Program-made: the position numbers and the translations under genes
DNA from: Aliiglaciecola sp. CAU 1673
Lineage (GTDB): Bacteria; Pseudomonadota; Gammaproteobacteria; Enterobacterales; Alteromonadaceae
Direction of reading: 5' to 3'
Assembly (NCBI RefSeq): GCF_029223185.1
Contig: NZ_JARHUG010000006.1
Coordinates: forward strand, 178,001 to 242,000
Length of the DNA stretch: 64,000 nucleotides
Shown: positions 34,001-42,856 of the stretch, one piece after another
How the letters are laid out: each line of letters starts with the position of its first letter
How positions within the stretch are numbered: position 1 is the stretch's first letter
Notes under the pieces: model-generated
Database searches by the model: none
What the model was told of the DNA's origin: nothing
The model's input: only the letters and a program-made list of their open reading frames with translations

Positions 34001-34124
34001 GGGGCAGCAGACGACTGGCAATCAGGCCAAGCAGCAGCATGGAGAAAAAGAACATGCCGACGGTGACCGGGCGGCGGATAGCAAATTCCGCCAGACCCGC
34101 ACCCATGGATTCGAACTTATTCAT
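31056..34124 (-). CDS. RND-family efflux permease, second subunit
   Basis: 1022 residues. Two-fold repeated RND architecture with TM4 motif GMLVDNAVVVTES (one Asp plus Asn where AcrB has DD). Its start overlaps the stop of the upstream permease by 8 nt. Two consecutive permeases behind one adaptor resemble MdtBC-type systems, in which both pumps join one complex. The LVDN motif recurs in both, as is common in this subfamily. Confidence 0.92.
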   Translation of the reverse strand: MNKFESMGAGLAEFAIRRPVTVGMFFFSMLLLGLIASRLLPLEKFPGIDIPEMMVVIPYQDATPAEVEKMVTKPVEEALATMSGIKRLSSTSNEDGAEIHIEFSWDENISAKSIEAREKVDAIRHLLPTDVERILVYQFNTSDMPIFQLRVSSERDLSNAYDLLDRNLKMPIERVPGVSKVELYGVLKKQIAIRLDSERIAALHIDVNQLTTVLRDANFSMSAGHFVELNQKIMVNPQGEFRSKEEIEDLIVQQGIRLKDIADIGYETPRRTEGRHLDRTYAVGLNIFRESGSNLVEVSKAVLKVVDEANDSPAFNGINLFIMQDEAKSVTDSLGDLLNAGLVGALLSVIVLYLFLRQVASTLIVVLSVPFSICIALGCMYFMGYSLNILSLMGLMLAVGMLVDNAVVVTESIFQEKEHDKDPLRATRSGVSKVSLAMIAGTATTAIVFLPNIVGAKVNVTVFLEHVAIAICISLFASLLLAQTLIPLLTTKLKQTTKPKDDKPSRWKTWYHNVLQWTLAHQGKTVLIAVAILLSTAIPMGVVSGDEDNENPNNQLWLNYNIQGNFTMDEVEKEVNRMEEYLYANQEKFHIKQVYSFFNAGFAVSGITLNDDVPVHQNVVKEMIKKDFPSLVRSEPSFQWNQSNGGVRLTLLGQSSEALMRIADQIVPVLEQVEGLTDVRADINSQKEELQVRIDRQKAFRFGLSAEDVANVIATALRGSNLRTFRHGDTGEVDIRLMFDESLQHSLEELKRLTIKRDDTQNVTLDMVADISVAPRLSEIQRHYRQTALGIGANLKEGTSLDQARERIESIMSNIELPAGYKWTLDGSFQRQNQNEAVMQTNMLLAVCMIYVVMAALFESLLLPTAVITSLLFSFTGVFWAFMLTGTNMSIMGMIGMLILMGIVVNNGIVLVDRINQLINEGHHVIDAILEGCMSRVRPILMTVATTVLGLVPLALGNTQIGGDGPPYSPMAIAIIGGLMFSTVTSLFLLPLTYLLLLKLRRNTAHMVQDSKRLVGRLIKAT

Positions 34125-37100
34125 GGCTGGCCTCCATTTCTACCGCAGGTTCAAAGCGCTTGCGGTCAAACAGGCTGTACAGCACCGGAATAAGCAGTAA
34201 TGTCAGCAGGGTCGCGAATAACAATCCGAAGATCACCGTCACTGCCATGGGGGTGCGGATTTCTGCACCTTCACCGAGGCCGATGGCCATCGGCAGCAAG
34301 CCCAGTGTGGTGGTCAGGGTGGTCATCAGAATCGGACGCAGTCGACTGTGGGCGGCCTCGAAGATGGCCTCTTCCTTGTCTTTGCCTTCGGTGCGAAGCT
34401 GATTGATCCTGTCCACCAACACGATGGCGTTATTGACCACGATACCGGCCAGCATAATCAGGCCGATAAAGACCACCACCGACAGGTGCGTACCGGTCAT
34501 AAACAATCCATAGATGGAGCCGGCGCAAGCCAAAGGTACGGTAAAGAGAATAAGGAAGGGATGCAGTAAGGACTCAAACTGTGAAGCCATCACCAGATAC
34601 ACCATAAATACGGCCAGTAGCAGGGCAAATTTGAGCGAGTCGAAGGAGACCTGCATTTCTTCATTCTGACCGGCGATACGGGCATTCATGCTCATTGGCA
34701 GATTGAGGTCGCTCAGCATGGCTTTTGCCACTTCCACCGCTTCACCCAAATCGCCATAGGCCAGGTTGGCGGAGACCACAGCCACACGCTCCTGACCGAT
34801 ACGGGTAATTTCACTTGGACCCACCGACATGCGGATATCGGCTACAGCGCCCAAAGGCACTGCAGGACTTTGTCCGGGGTTAACAATCATATTGGCAATA
34901 TCTTCGGCCGAATCCCGTTGCTGTTCCTGGGTGCGCACCAGAATATCCACTTTGCGATCGTCGATGGTATAACGGCTGGCCACTTCGCCACCGACTTTAG
35001 CGGCGACCATTTTGGAGACCTCGGAAGCGGTCAGGCCGATTTGCGCCAGACGGGCATGGTCGAAGTAAATTTTAAGCTCGGGATGGCCGGCTTGCAGGCT
35101 GGTTTTAACATCGGCAAAGCGATCGTTGCCTTCCAGCATCGCCACCAGCTTGTCGGCCTGGGTACGCAGCATACCCAGGTCGTAACCGGTGATCTGTATT
35201 TCCATTGGTGTGGAGAAACTGAAGAGCTCTGGCTTACCAAATTTGGCGGTAACACCAGCCTTGGTAGCAAGGTAGTCACGCATAGCCGCCATTACCGTTT
35301 CTTCATCCTCAGCGCTGCTGCCGTCTTTCAGTACCACATTGAGCTTGCCCCAATAGTCACCGCCCTGGCTGGGAGAGGCATTCATCAGGCTGCCGGTACC
35401 GGCCAGCGAATAGGTGCGATCGACACTTTCCTGTTTTTCCGTGAAGGTGGCCAGCTGCTCTAACACTTTATCGGTGTCTTCAAGACGGGCGCCCGTCGGC
35501 AAAGTGAGCTCGGCATAAAACTCACCCTGGGACATGGGGGGAATAAGCTCCACGCCCAGGCGTGGCAGTAGTGTCAAAGAGATCAGTGATAAGCCCAGAA
35601 TAGAAGCAAGTACCATCACCCGTTGTTTAAGCGCGCCTTTTAACAGGACCAAGTAGCTGCGCTCGATGGCGACAAAGGCTTTGTCAAACATCCAAAGCAA
35701 TGGACGAAACAGAGTGCCAAAAACTTTTTTCAGTACTCTGACGGTCAATACCACCAGGCTGCTGATAGCCAATGAGGTCAAATAAAATGCCTTGCGCACT
35801 AACCAAAGTAACTTGGCAAAAGGCCACAGCAATACGTAGCCAATCTTGCCCATCCGGCTTTGGGGCTGCCATTTCTGATGGGGTGGGCCAAGATCCAGTG
35901 GCTCTTCTTCCTGGTGTTCGCTGCTGCCTTCGCGGGCGGCAAGCATGGGGATCAGGGTCAGGGCGACCAGCAAGGAGGCGCCCAGCGCGAAGGTCACGGT
36001 CAGCGCCTGGTCCGAAAATAGCTGTCCGGCGATACCTTCCACAAATACCAAGGGGAAAAACACGGCCATGGTAGTCAGGGTAGAGGCGACAATAGCGGTG
36101 GACACCTCTTTGGTGCCTAATGCTGCCGCCTGCATAACGCGCTGACGCTTGACCGTGCCCGCTTCGCCGGCCTTTTGCAGTTTTTTATGGCGATCGATGT
36201 TTTCCAGCACCACGATGCTGTTGTCCACCAACAGACCGATGGCCAGGGCGATACCGCCTAAGCTCATGATATTCAGACTAATATCATTGCCGTACATGAG
36301 GTTGAAGGTGGCGATGATGGACACCGGAATGCTGATAGAAATAATCAGCGTTGGCCAGATGTTTTTAAGGAATAAATAGAGCACAAACATGGCCAGAATG
36401 CCACCGATAATGGCTGCCGACTTTACTTCGTCGATGGCATTGGCGATAAAGCGGGATTGGTCGTAGACCTTCTGCAACTCATACTGGACCGGGATCTCGT
36501 CTTTTAGCTGATTTAAGCGGCGCTGAACATTTTCGGCCACCTGCACAGTATTGGCGTCGCCTTCCTTGTAGATGGCGATTTCTACCCCTTCAAAGCCGTT
36601 GAATCGGGTAATGGACGTGCGCTCTTTATAGCTGTCTTCGACTTCAGCTATATCCCCTAAGCGGATATTGCGCCCGTCGCGGTTGGCAATAAAGAGATCA
36701 CGCATCTGATCCAGGGTTTCAAACTGATTCAGGGTGCGCACCAGATATTCACGGGTGCCATCTTCTACGCGACCGCCGGAGGTATTAACGTTCTCGGTCT
36801 TCAGGCGTTGGATAATTTCATCGATTTTGATATTCAGCTGGCTGGACTTTTGCTGGTTAATCAGCACCTGGATTTCGTTTTCCAGACCACCACCGATGCG
36901 TACAGACGCGACGCCGTCCACAGACTCCAGCTTACGTTTGAAATCTTCTTCGGCATAAGTACGCAGACGCTTCATGGATTCCACATCCAGCATGGGGGAG
37001 GCGGCACCCTCTTCAGCGCTATCGGTGGCTTTGCCTAAGCCAAAGCGCAAGATGGGGTCGAGGCTGGGGTTAAAGCGCAGCAACAGAGGCTTCTCCACAT

Positions 37101-37458
37101 CCAGTGGTAACAACAGCACATCAAGTTTTTCGCGTACTTCGAGACTGGCCATATCCATATCGGTGCCCCATTCAAATTCGAGCACGACATCAGACTGACC
37201 GGCTTTGGAGGTGGAGGTAACAGTACGTACCCCTTTGACCACACCGATAGCCTCTTCAATGGGTTTGGAAACCAGTTGTTCTACCTCCGCTGGCGCCGCA
37301 CCGGTGTAATCGGTACGGATGGTCAGGGTCGGATAGGACAACTCAGGTAACAGGTTCAGGGCCAGGCGGGAGAGAGACACCATACCAAACAACAAGATGG
37401 CAAAAGTGAACATCCACACGGTAACCGGCCGCTTTACGGCAACATCTACAATACTCAT
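34117..37458 (-). CDS. RND-family efflux permease, first subunit, with enlarged central loop
   Basis: 1113 residues, about 80 longer than usual. TM4 motif GLLVDNSIVVLEN (Asp412). The extra length is in the cytoplasmic connection between the two halves (~511-592). It begins acidic (SSEHQEEEPLDLG), then is strongly hydrophobic and basic (YVLLWPFAKLLWLVRKAFYL; SLVVLTVRVLKKVF), perhaps re-entrant or amphipathic helices lying on the membrane. The gene starts 15 nt after the adaptor stop and overlaps the next permease. Substrate unknown. Confidence 0.92.
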   Translation of the reverse strand: MSIVDVAVKRPVTVWMFTFAILLFGMVSLSRLALNLLPELSYPTLTIRTDYTGAAPAEVEQLVSKPIEEAIGVVKGVRTVTSTSKAGQSDVVLEFEWGTDMDMASLEVREKLDVLLLPLDVEKPLLLRFNPSLDPILRFGLGKATDSAEEGAASPMLDVESMKRLRTYAEEDFKRKLESVDGVASVRIGGGLENEIQVLINQQKSSQLNIKIDEIIQRLKTENVNTSGGRVEDGTREYLVRTLNQFETLDQMRDLFIANRDGRNIRLGDIAEVEDSYKERTSITRFNGFEGVEIAIYKEGDANTVQVAENVQRRLNQLKDEIPVQYELQKVYDQSRFIANAIDEVKSAAIIGGILAMFVLYLFLKNIWPTLIISISIPVSIIATFNLMYGNDISLNIMSLGGIALAIGLLVDNSIVVLENIDRHKKLQKAGEAGTVKRQRVMQAAALGTKEVSTAIVASTLTTMAVFFPLVFVEGIAGQLFSDQALTVTFALGASLLVALTLIPMLAAREGSSEHQEEEPLDLGPPHQKWQPQSRMGKIGYVLLWPFAKLLWLVRKAFYLTSLAISSLVVLTVRVLKKVFGTLFRPLLWMFDKAFVAIERSYLVLLKGALKQRVMVLASILGLSLISLTLLPRLGVELIPPMSQGEFYAELTLPTGARLEDTDKVLEQLATFTEKQESVDRTYSLAGTGSLMNASPSQGGDYWGKLNVVLKDGSSAEDEETVMAAMRDYLATKAGVTAKFGKPELFSFSTPMEIQITGYDLGMLRTQADKLVAMLEGNDRFADVKTSLQAGHPELKIYFDHARLAQIGLTASEVSKMVAAKVGGEVASRYTIDDRKVDILVRTQEQQRDSAEDIANMIVNPGQSPAVPLGAVADIRMSVGPSEITRIGQERVAVVSANLAYGDLGEAVEVAKAMLSDLNLPMSMNARIAGQNEEMQVSFDSLKFALLLAVFMVYLVMASQFESLLHPFLILFTVPLACAGSIYGLFMTGTHLSVVVFIGLIMLAGIVVNNAIVLVDRINQLRTEGKDKEEAIFEAAHSRLRPILMTTLTTTLGLLPMAIGLGEGAEIRTPMAVTVIFGLLFATLLTLLLIPVLYSLFDRKRFEPAVEMEASHE

Positions 37459-37472
37459 GATGACCTCCGGGA

Positions 37473-38537
37473 TTAGCCGTTAACGATTTCGACCGGGGCT
37501 TTGTCTTTGAGGTTGTGATGGCCGGTGATCACCACCTGCTCGTCACCAGTAAGGCCGCTTAGCACTTCCACCATGTTGCCTTCCTGATAGCCAGTTTTGA
37601 TCTGGATCTTCTCGGCAACGCCGTCCTTGACCACAAACACGTTGACCTTATCGTCGATGTTCAGTACCGCCTGACGGGGCAACAGAGTGGCGTTTTGATG
37701 GGTATCGTAGTTCAGGCGAACCTGAGCAAACATGCCTGCTTTGAGGTGGTTGTCTTCATTAGGTACACGCAGCGTCACTTTAAAGGTACCGGTGTTAGCA
37801 TCGATTACCGGGCTGATGCGTTCCACATAAGCATTAACGCCGTTATCCCCCAAAGCGGTAACATTCAGCTTGGCTTGTTGCTGCACGTGCACACGGGGCA
37901 GTTCTTTCTCAGGCAGATGCACCACACCGTATAGCTGTTTTTGCTGCACGATATGAAACATACGTTCACGTTGGAAAGATTCAGTCAGATTGCCCACCTT
38001 GGCATTACGCTCGGCGATAAACCCGGCAATTGGGGCGCGGATAGTGGTTTCAGACAGATCCAAACGGGCCAGTTCCAGTTCGGCTTTGGCGCCATCATAA
38101 GCGGCAGTGAGCTTATCGAAAGCGTCATCGCTGGCTAACTTACGCTGATACATATCACGTACTTTCTTCAGCTCTTTTTCGATGCCTAGCAGATTGGCCT
38201 CGGCGCGCTTCAGATTCAGCTCATAACGCTCTGTCTCCAGGCGTGCCAGCACCTGATTTTTTTCCACATAATCGCCTTCTTCCACCATGATTTCGTGGAT
38301 GATGCCGGAGGCTCGGGCTACCACAAACGCCTCTTCCTTAGCTTCCAGAATGGCGGTGGTGGCGTAATTAGAAGAGATATCGCCGCGACTCAGAGGAGCG
38401 ACTTCCACGGGAATGGCAATGACTTCTGCCTGCTTGTCGGTGTTATTGGTGGCTTCGGCGTCTCCACAGCCACTCAGCAAACTGGTGCCGGCGAGCATGG
38501 AGCACAGGATAAGTGGTTTAAAAATCTGGCGCTGCAT
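37473..38537 (-). CDS. RND efflux adaptor lipoprotein
   Basis: 354 residues from the ATG at 38537, preceded by GGGGAAG; an in-frame extension to 38639 is unlikely, as the lipoprotein signal begins at this ATG. MQRQIFKPLILCSMLAGTSL leads to the lipobox LLSGC, so the protein is lipidated and periplasmic. Lipoyl-like, hairpin (EANLLGIEKELKKVRDMYQR) and barrel domains follow in the usual order. It heads the operon with the two permeases. No outer-membrane channel gene is adjacent. Confidence 0.92.
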   Translation of the reverse strand: MQRQIFKPLILCSMLAGTSLLSGCGDAEATNNTDKQAEVIAIPVEVAPLSRGDISSNYATTAILEAKEEAFVVARASGIIHEIMVEEGDYVEKNQVLARLETERYELNLKRAEANLLGIEKELKKVRDMYQRKLASDDAFDKLTAAYDGAKAELELARLDLSETTIRAPIAGFIAERNAKVGNLTESFQRERMFHIVQQKQLYGVVHLPEKELPRVHVQQQAKLNVTALGDNGVNAYVERISPVIDANTGTFKVTLRVPNEDNHLKAGMFAQVRLNYDTHQNATLLPRQAVLNIDDKVNVFVVKDGVAEKIQIKTGYQEGNMVEVLSGLTGDEQVVITGHHNLKDKAPVEIVNG

Positions 38538-38959
38538 AGTCTTCCCCTGAATCTGTTTTTTGTGGCCTGGCCAACATGACACGTACGTAGCTTTCGTCAC
38601 CTTGGCCCATATGTCGCTGTGTTGCAGGCATTGTGCCACTGTTAAAAATCCATATAAATCAATGTTTTATTATTTTAGTTTGACTTGATAAGTTTGCTTT
38701 GCCCGTAAACTTAGTGAAAACCACCAATTTGTAGTCAGCAATGCTATTTGGCTAGGGTATCTAAACGGGCGCGGCTGTGTGACAACAAAAATCTCAGATA
38801 GTTGTCATCTATATAGGGTAGCGCAGTCCAAGGCCTGCGCCGTAAGGTGCATTTGTAAGAAAGTGTGCGCAAAGGGCTAAGGATAAAGAGGTCTGTACAG
38901 ATGAGAATTGTTGAAGTTGTGCTACACCTGATGCAGGCACTCAACAGTGGAGAGCAGTG
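38538..38959. other. intergenic region upstream of the RND adaptor
   Basis: About 420 bp, AT-rich near 38640-38720. It must contain the promoter of the adaptor operon (minus) and of the small gene at 38960 (plus). A short stem GCGCAG/CTGCGC lies at 38821-38840. I see no gene and no strong promoter match. Confidence 0.45.
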
Positions 38960-39145
38960 ATGATCACCAAAGAGCGTTGGACGGAAATCATGCGGGCTTC
39001 TGGCCTGGATGAGGAAGCCATGGCCAATTGGCATAAGCAGTTTGAAATGATGGAGCCTGAAGCTCATCAGGAATTTTTGGAGTTCTTGCAAATACCCGAG
39101 GAGGAAATTGCCGAAATTCGTCAGTGGGCTAAGCCCTTTCCTTAA
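38960..39145 (+). CDS. small acidic protein, unknown function
   Basis: 61 residues (ATG at 38960, 5 nt after GGAGAG at 38949-38954; a GTG at 38957 is in frame but too close to it). The sequence MITKERWTEIMRASGLDEEA continues as an acidic helical protein (EFLEFLQIPEEEIAEIRQWA). It resembles the small C-terminal helical units seen after MerR-type regulators and free-standing in marine gammaproteobacteria. No catalytic motif is visible. The good ribosome site and amphipathic composition make it likely real. Confidence 0.7.
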   Translation: MITKERWTEIMRASGLDEEAMANWHKQFEMMEPEAHQEFLEFLQIPEEEIAEIRQWAKPFP

Positions 39146-39171
39146 AGCAAGGGCAATCGATGGCTGACAGA

Positions 39172-39927
39172 TCAAGGGGCTAAATAGGCCTCTCCGAGTG
39201 CTGCTTTCAGTTCACCGCTTTGACGCATTTCGAATAGTATCTTATTGATATTCCTTGTAAATTTATCTGTTTTTTTTTGACGGGTGGCACAAGAAGCTGT
39301 CATCTTGCACATAAAAGGGGTTTTGGGCATCGAATTGCAAGCCTTTTAACTGCTTAAGTTGTGGGCGGACATCGGGCAAGTAGGCCAATACGGCGTCTAC
39401 CCTCCCGCTTTTGAGCATGCCAAAGCTTTGTTCATCGTTAGAGACTTCTATTAATGAATGCCGTTCCAATTTGTGTAAGGTATTGCCAAATGAGTTCCCC
39501 CTGCGAAAAGCGATAGTTAGTTGCGGAGTGGCTTCGCTGAGGAGCGAAGAGGGGAGCAGGGGAGAAGGAGAGAAAAAAATGCTTTGGCATAGTTTACAGG
39601 CTGGCTTTGAATCCGGGGCTGTTCATTCTCTGCGGCCATGGTGCTTCCGGGAAATAGGCAATCTGACTCTTCTTCATTAAAGGCTTTGGCTGCTCTGACG
39701 GCCGGATAGTAGTGAAACACCATTCTATCTTGAATTTTGCTACTCAGCCGGTTGAGCAGCTTTGAATAGGGGGCCTGAGAGTTCTTGTATTCTAGAATGT
39801 CGGGGATAGTGTTGAGTGCAATCACCACCTGTTCGGCCATCTCATCAGCATACAAATGCGTATTAAGCAGCATTGAACAGAAAGCCAGGCTTTTCCAAGA
39901 TATTTGCTGATGTTTGCAAAACCCCAA
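39172..39927 (-). pseudogene. solute-binding-like protein gene with two homopolymer frameshifts
   Basis: Three consecutive minus-strand frames rebuild one ~250-residue periplasmic-binding-type protein. The first frame covers the N-terminus to NYAKAFF. The second covers LTIAFRRGNSFGNTLHKLER to SFLCHPSKK. The third covers DKFTRNINKILFEMRQSGEL to EAYLAP-stop. The first break is at a seven-A run (plus strand 39573-39579), where one more base restores frame. The second is at a nine-T run (39270-39278), where one fewer base restores it. It is related to the intact protein at 4317. Sequencing error, recent decay or slippage-based phase variation are all possible. Confidence 0.8.
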
Positions 39928-39942
39928 ATTCGCACAACCCCA

Positions 39943-40935
39943 TTATAGATGTCTGTTTGCAGCCCATTCATCTGCATATGCAAAGATGGCTGGAGCCCCC
40001 CCAGTATGCCAGAACAGTATTTTGTCCTCAGCAGAAAAATGTCCCTTTTGCACTAGATCCAGTAAACCCGCCATGGCCCGGCCAGTGTATACCGGATCAA
40101 GCAGGATCCCTTCTAAACTTGCCATCAGCGAGATGGCTTCCTGTTCAGGCTCACCCATCACGCCATAACCTTGCCCCAAATAGTCCTCGTTGAGAACGAT
40201 GTCTTCAGCGCTTAGATTGGCCAATGGCTCCAGGTCCGTCAGCACATCCTGAGACAGGGATAAAAGCTGTTGTTGGAAAGGGCTTCCGTTATTTTCCTCT
40301 TTGTCGATGCGAATGCCTAAAATCTGAGTGGGCAGGGCCATCCATTTTGCGGCGGCCAACAAGCCAGCATGGGTACCGCCGGAGCTGGAGGCAAACACAA
40401 TATGGCTGAAGGGTTCTTGAGTTTGGCGGCATAGTTCGACCAGCGCATTGGCAAAGCCCAATGCTCCAAGCTTATTTGAGCCGCCATAAGGCACCACATA
40501 TGGCCTTTTACCCGCCGCGATAAGCGATTCGGCCAGGGCCGGGATATCTTCGCCTTTACGCTTACTGCCGGCAAAGTGCAGATGGGCGCCAAACAGCGAA
40601 TCGAGCAGTAAATTACCTTGAAGCAGGGGCGGTGCGTAACCACCTAACACCAGATGGCATTCCAGTCCCAAACTGGCAGCGGCTGCCGCTGTCTGACGGC
40701 AGTGATTGGATTGAATAGCGCCGGCGGTAATCAGCGTGTCTGCCCCTTCAGTCAGGGCGTTTTGCAGCAAATACTCCAATTTTCTGACTTTGTTGCCACC
40801 CAAGGCGAGACCACTTAAGTCATCGCGCTTTATCCAGATGGATGGACCACCCAAGTGTTCGCTCAGGCGCCGCAAGGGAGACAAGGGGGTTGGAAATACA
40901 CCCAGAGCGATGCGTTCGCTAAGTGGTGGCAGCAT
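39943..40935 (-). CDS. PLP-dependent D-cysteine desulfhydrase / ACC-deaminase family enzyme
   Basis: 330 residues from the ATG at 40935, right after the upstream stop; a longer in-frame start at 40980 would overlap the MscS gene. The PLP-lysine motif LALGGNKVRKLEYLL, the GAIQSNHCRQTAAAA segment and a C-terminal GRAMAGLLDLV match the D-cysteine desulfhydrase/1-aminocyclopropane-1-carboxylate deaminase family. It probably releases sulfide, pyruvate and ammonia from D-cysteine, but the two activities cannot be separated confidently from sequence. Cytosolic. Confidence 0.85.
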   Translation of the reverse strand: MLPPLSERIALGVFPTPLSPLRRLSEHLGGPSIWIKRDDLSGLALGGNKVRKLEYLLQNALTEGADTLITAGAIQSNHCRQTAAAAASLGLECHLVLGGYAPPLLQGNLLLDSLFGAHLHFAGSKRKGEDIPALAESLIAAGKRPYVVPYGGSNKLGALGFANALVELCRQTQEPFSHIVFASSSGGTHAGLLAAAKWMALPTQILGIRIDKEENNGSPFQQQLLSLSQDVLTDLEPLANLSAEDIVLNEDYLGQGYGVMGEPEQEAISLMASLEGILLDPVYTGRAMAGLLDLVQKGHFSAEDKILFWHTGGAPAIFAYADEWAANRHL

Positions 40936-40936
40936 T

Positions 40937-41461
40937 TCAGTCACTTTCAATTTGCTCCGGTTTGACCTTGCTCTCACCATTTGCCAGCAGGATCACCGGC
41001 ACTTGCAGGATCATGCTGTTGGGGTAGGTAATAAGATCACCATCAGATTTTTTAATCAGCACGTGAAAGGTGGAGATTTCCTCAATCACCCCACTGATAT
41101 CGAAGTCTTTATTAATGACCTTTATATGGTCACCTACACGGTAGGGGAAATTGAAAAAAATCAGCACACCCGCCGTGATATTAGAGAGTATCGACCACTG
41201 GGCAAATAACGCGACACCAAGCACCGCAAAAGTGGACGACAAGAACACCATCAGATTGGCGTAGTCGATGCCGAACACCAGCAGTCCGGCAAACAGGTAT
41301 GCCCCCAAATGCACGGTGGTCAGAAATTTTTTGACCATGGCCTTGCGCTGCATGGGGGCGTCCTTGGCATCCAGCAACTTGCGAACCACAAAATATAAGA
41401 TGGTGCGGGTGATAAAATACAGTACCACCAACCCCAGCGTAATCAGAATATTCAGTTCCAT
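40937..41461 (-). CDS. short MscS-like mechanosensitive channel protein
   Basis: 174 residues, a minimal MscS unit: two to three membrane helices (ITLGLVVLYFITRTILYFVV; GAYLFAGLLVFGIDYANLMV), the pore-like VALFAQWSILSNITAGVLIF and the beta domain FPYRVGDHIKVINKDFDISG, followed by VLIKKSDGDLITYPNS. It lacks the large C-terminal cage of full-length MscS. It is 10 nt downstream of TerC and abuts the desulfhydrase gene, so these three likely form one operon. Confidence 0.87.
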   Translation of the reverse strand: MELNILITLGLVVLYFITRTILYFVVRKLLDAKDAPMQRKAMVKKFLTTVHLGAYLFAGLLVFGIDYANLMVFLSSTFAVLGVALFAQWSILSNITAGVLIFFNFPYRVGDHIKVINKDFDISGVIEEISTFHVLIKKSDGDLITYPNSMILQVPVILLANGESKVKPEQIESD

Positions 41462-41470
41462 AGACAGCTA

Positions 41471-42214
41471 TTATTCCGTAATAGACTTACGCAGTTGCAC
41501 CGCATCACTGCGCTTTTTGCGTAGGCGTATATTGAGCATTTCCACTGCTATCGAGAAGGCCATGGCAAAGTAGATGTAGCCCTTGGGTACATGCACATCG
41601 AAGCCTTCGATAACCAGAGTAAAGCCGACCATAATCAAAAAGGAGAGCGCCAGCATCTTGATGGTTGGATGGGCATCAACAAAGTCACCGATGGATTTTG
41701 CGGCAAACAGCATCACCAATACCGAGGCCAATACCGCAATCACCATAATCGACAGATGATCGACTAAGCCCACCGCGGTAATCACCGAGTCCAGCGAAAA
41801 GACAATATCGAGGATGGCTATCTGTATCAAGATGGCGCCGAAATTGGCTGCGCCGCCCAGGCCTTGGGCATCCTCTTCCCCTTCGAGACTGTTATGGATC
41901 TCATGGGTAGACTTGGCCAGCAGGAATAATCCTCCGAGGATCAGGATCACATCCCGGCCGGAAATTTCGTTACCAAACATGGAAAACCAGGTTTGGGTCA
42001 GGCCCATCACCCAGGTTATACCGAAAAGTAAGGCCAATCGTGAAAGCATGGCCAGGGAGATCCCCAATTTACGGGCTTTTTCCCGTTGCTCGGGGGGCAA
42101 GCGGCCGACCAGAATTGAAATGAAAATAATGTTATCGATGCCCAGTACGATTTCCAGCGCCATTAAGGTGGCCAGGGCAATCCAGGCTTCGGGACTGGCT
42201 ATCCATTCAAACAT
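41471..42214 (-). CDS. TerC-family integral membrane protein
   Basis: 247 residues from the ATG at 42214 (GAGGA upstream); an upstream TTG at 42226 is unlikely. Seven or so hydrophobic segments with the family's acidic signatures within membrane: ALEIVLGIDNIIFISILVG and ILDIVFSLDSVITAVGLV. TerC proteins are implicated in metal (manganese) export and protection of secreted proteins, and in tellurium resistance. The precise ion is not evident here. Confidence 0.92.
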   Translation of the reverse strand: MFEWIASPEAWIALATLMALEIVLGIDNIIFISILVGRLPPEQREKARKLGISLAMLSRLALLFGITWVMGLTQTWFSMFGNEISGRDVILILGGLFLLAKSTHEIHNSLEGEEDAQGLGGAANFGAILIQIAILDIVFSLDSVITAVGLVDHLSIMVIAVLASVLVMLFAAKSIGDFVDAHPTIKMLALSFLIMVGFTLVIEGFDVHVPKGYIYFAMAFSIAVEMLNIRLRKKRSDAVQLRKSITE

Positions 42215-42267
42215 GCTAATCCTCAAAAAAGTGTCAGTGCCTTGCGGACTTCAAAATAAGTGAAAAT

Positions 42268-42288
42268 CGCCGGATTTCAAGTCCGGCG
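42268..42288 (-). terminator. terminator of the ydbH-ynbE-ydbL operon
   Basis: CGCCGGA (42268-42274), loop TTTCAAG, TCCGGCG (42282-42288), followed on the minus strand by ATTTTCACTTATTTT. It lies between ydbL and terC. Confidence 0.75.
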
Positions 42289-42347
42289 GTGGCTTATATT
42301 TATTTGCAGATAACTATTGACGCGGTGCGTGAAACGTAAGGGAGGAA

Positions 42348-42665
42348 TTACTTCTTGATCCAGTCATCACCCATCTTTACATAGTGACCTGTCTGGGTTT
42401 TCTCTACCGCTTTCTTACCCGCCAGTGCTTCCACTTGTGAAAGTTGCAGGTTGTTTTGGTTGGCCAATTCCAGATACTTTTCCTTGCGCTTGGCGTTGAT
42501 GTCATTGACCAGCGCCTGGACGTCTTTAGAGGCTTTGATCACCCCCAGGTAACCATCGGGCTGTTCACCCACCAATCCTTGGTCCTTGGCCTGATCTAAT
42601 TCCAGGGCAAAGGCCAGAAAACTACTGAACAACAAGGCAATCAACAGGCTAATACGCTTTTTCAT
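42348..42665 (-). CDS. ydbL: YdbL-family periplasmic protein (DUF1318)
   Basis: 105 residues. Signal peptide (MKKRISLLIALLFSSFLAFA), then the conserved YdbL body: LDQAKDQGLVGEQPDGYLGV, DINAKRKEKYLELANQN and the ending GHYVKMGDDWIKK. YdbL is encoded with YdbH and YnbE in enterobacteria and appears to support them in the periplasm. Strong AGGAG before the ATG. Same order ydbH-ynbE-ydbL here. Confidence 0.88.
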   Translation of the reverse strand: MKKRISLLIALLFSSFLAFALELDQAKDQGLVGEQPDGYLGVIKASKDVQALVNDINAKRKEKYLELANQNNLQLSQVEALAGKKAVEKTQTGHYVKMGDDWIKK

Positions 42666-42676
42666 ATGAGTACTCC

Positions 42677-42856
42677 TTAGAATAAGTCGCTGTCTTCGCT
42701 GAACAGTTGATCCAGTTCCTTGTCCACTTTGACACGGATTTCATGATCGATTTTCACATTCAGGTTAATGGTGATGGGTTCTTTAGTTTCTACTTGTACC
42801 GTATGGGTACAGGCGGCCAGCATTAAGCAGGCTATCAGGGGGGTTAGGTATTTCAT
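42677..42856 (-). CDS. ynbE: YnbE-like small lipoprotein
   Basis: 59 residues. MKYLTPLIACLMLAAC is a lipoprotein signal with lipobox LAAC; the mature part continues THTVQVETKEPITINLNVKI and DHEIRVKVDKELDQLF, the usual YnbE pattern. ATG overlaps the TGA of ydbH (ATGA). In E. coli, YnbE associates with YdbH to complete a bridge to the outer membrane. The gene is only 180 nt, so it is easily missed. Confidence 0.85.
   Translation of the reverse strand: MKYLTPLIACLMLAACTHTVQVETKEPITINLNVKIDHEIRVKVDKELDQLFSEDSDLF

Noticed and set aside
38744..39175. 143-codon minus-strand ORF overlapping the small acidic protein gene
   Set aside because: No ribosome site or recognisable motif; it opposes the better-supported gene at 38960.
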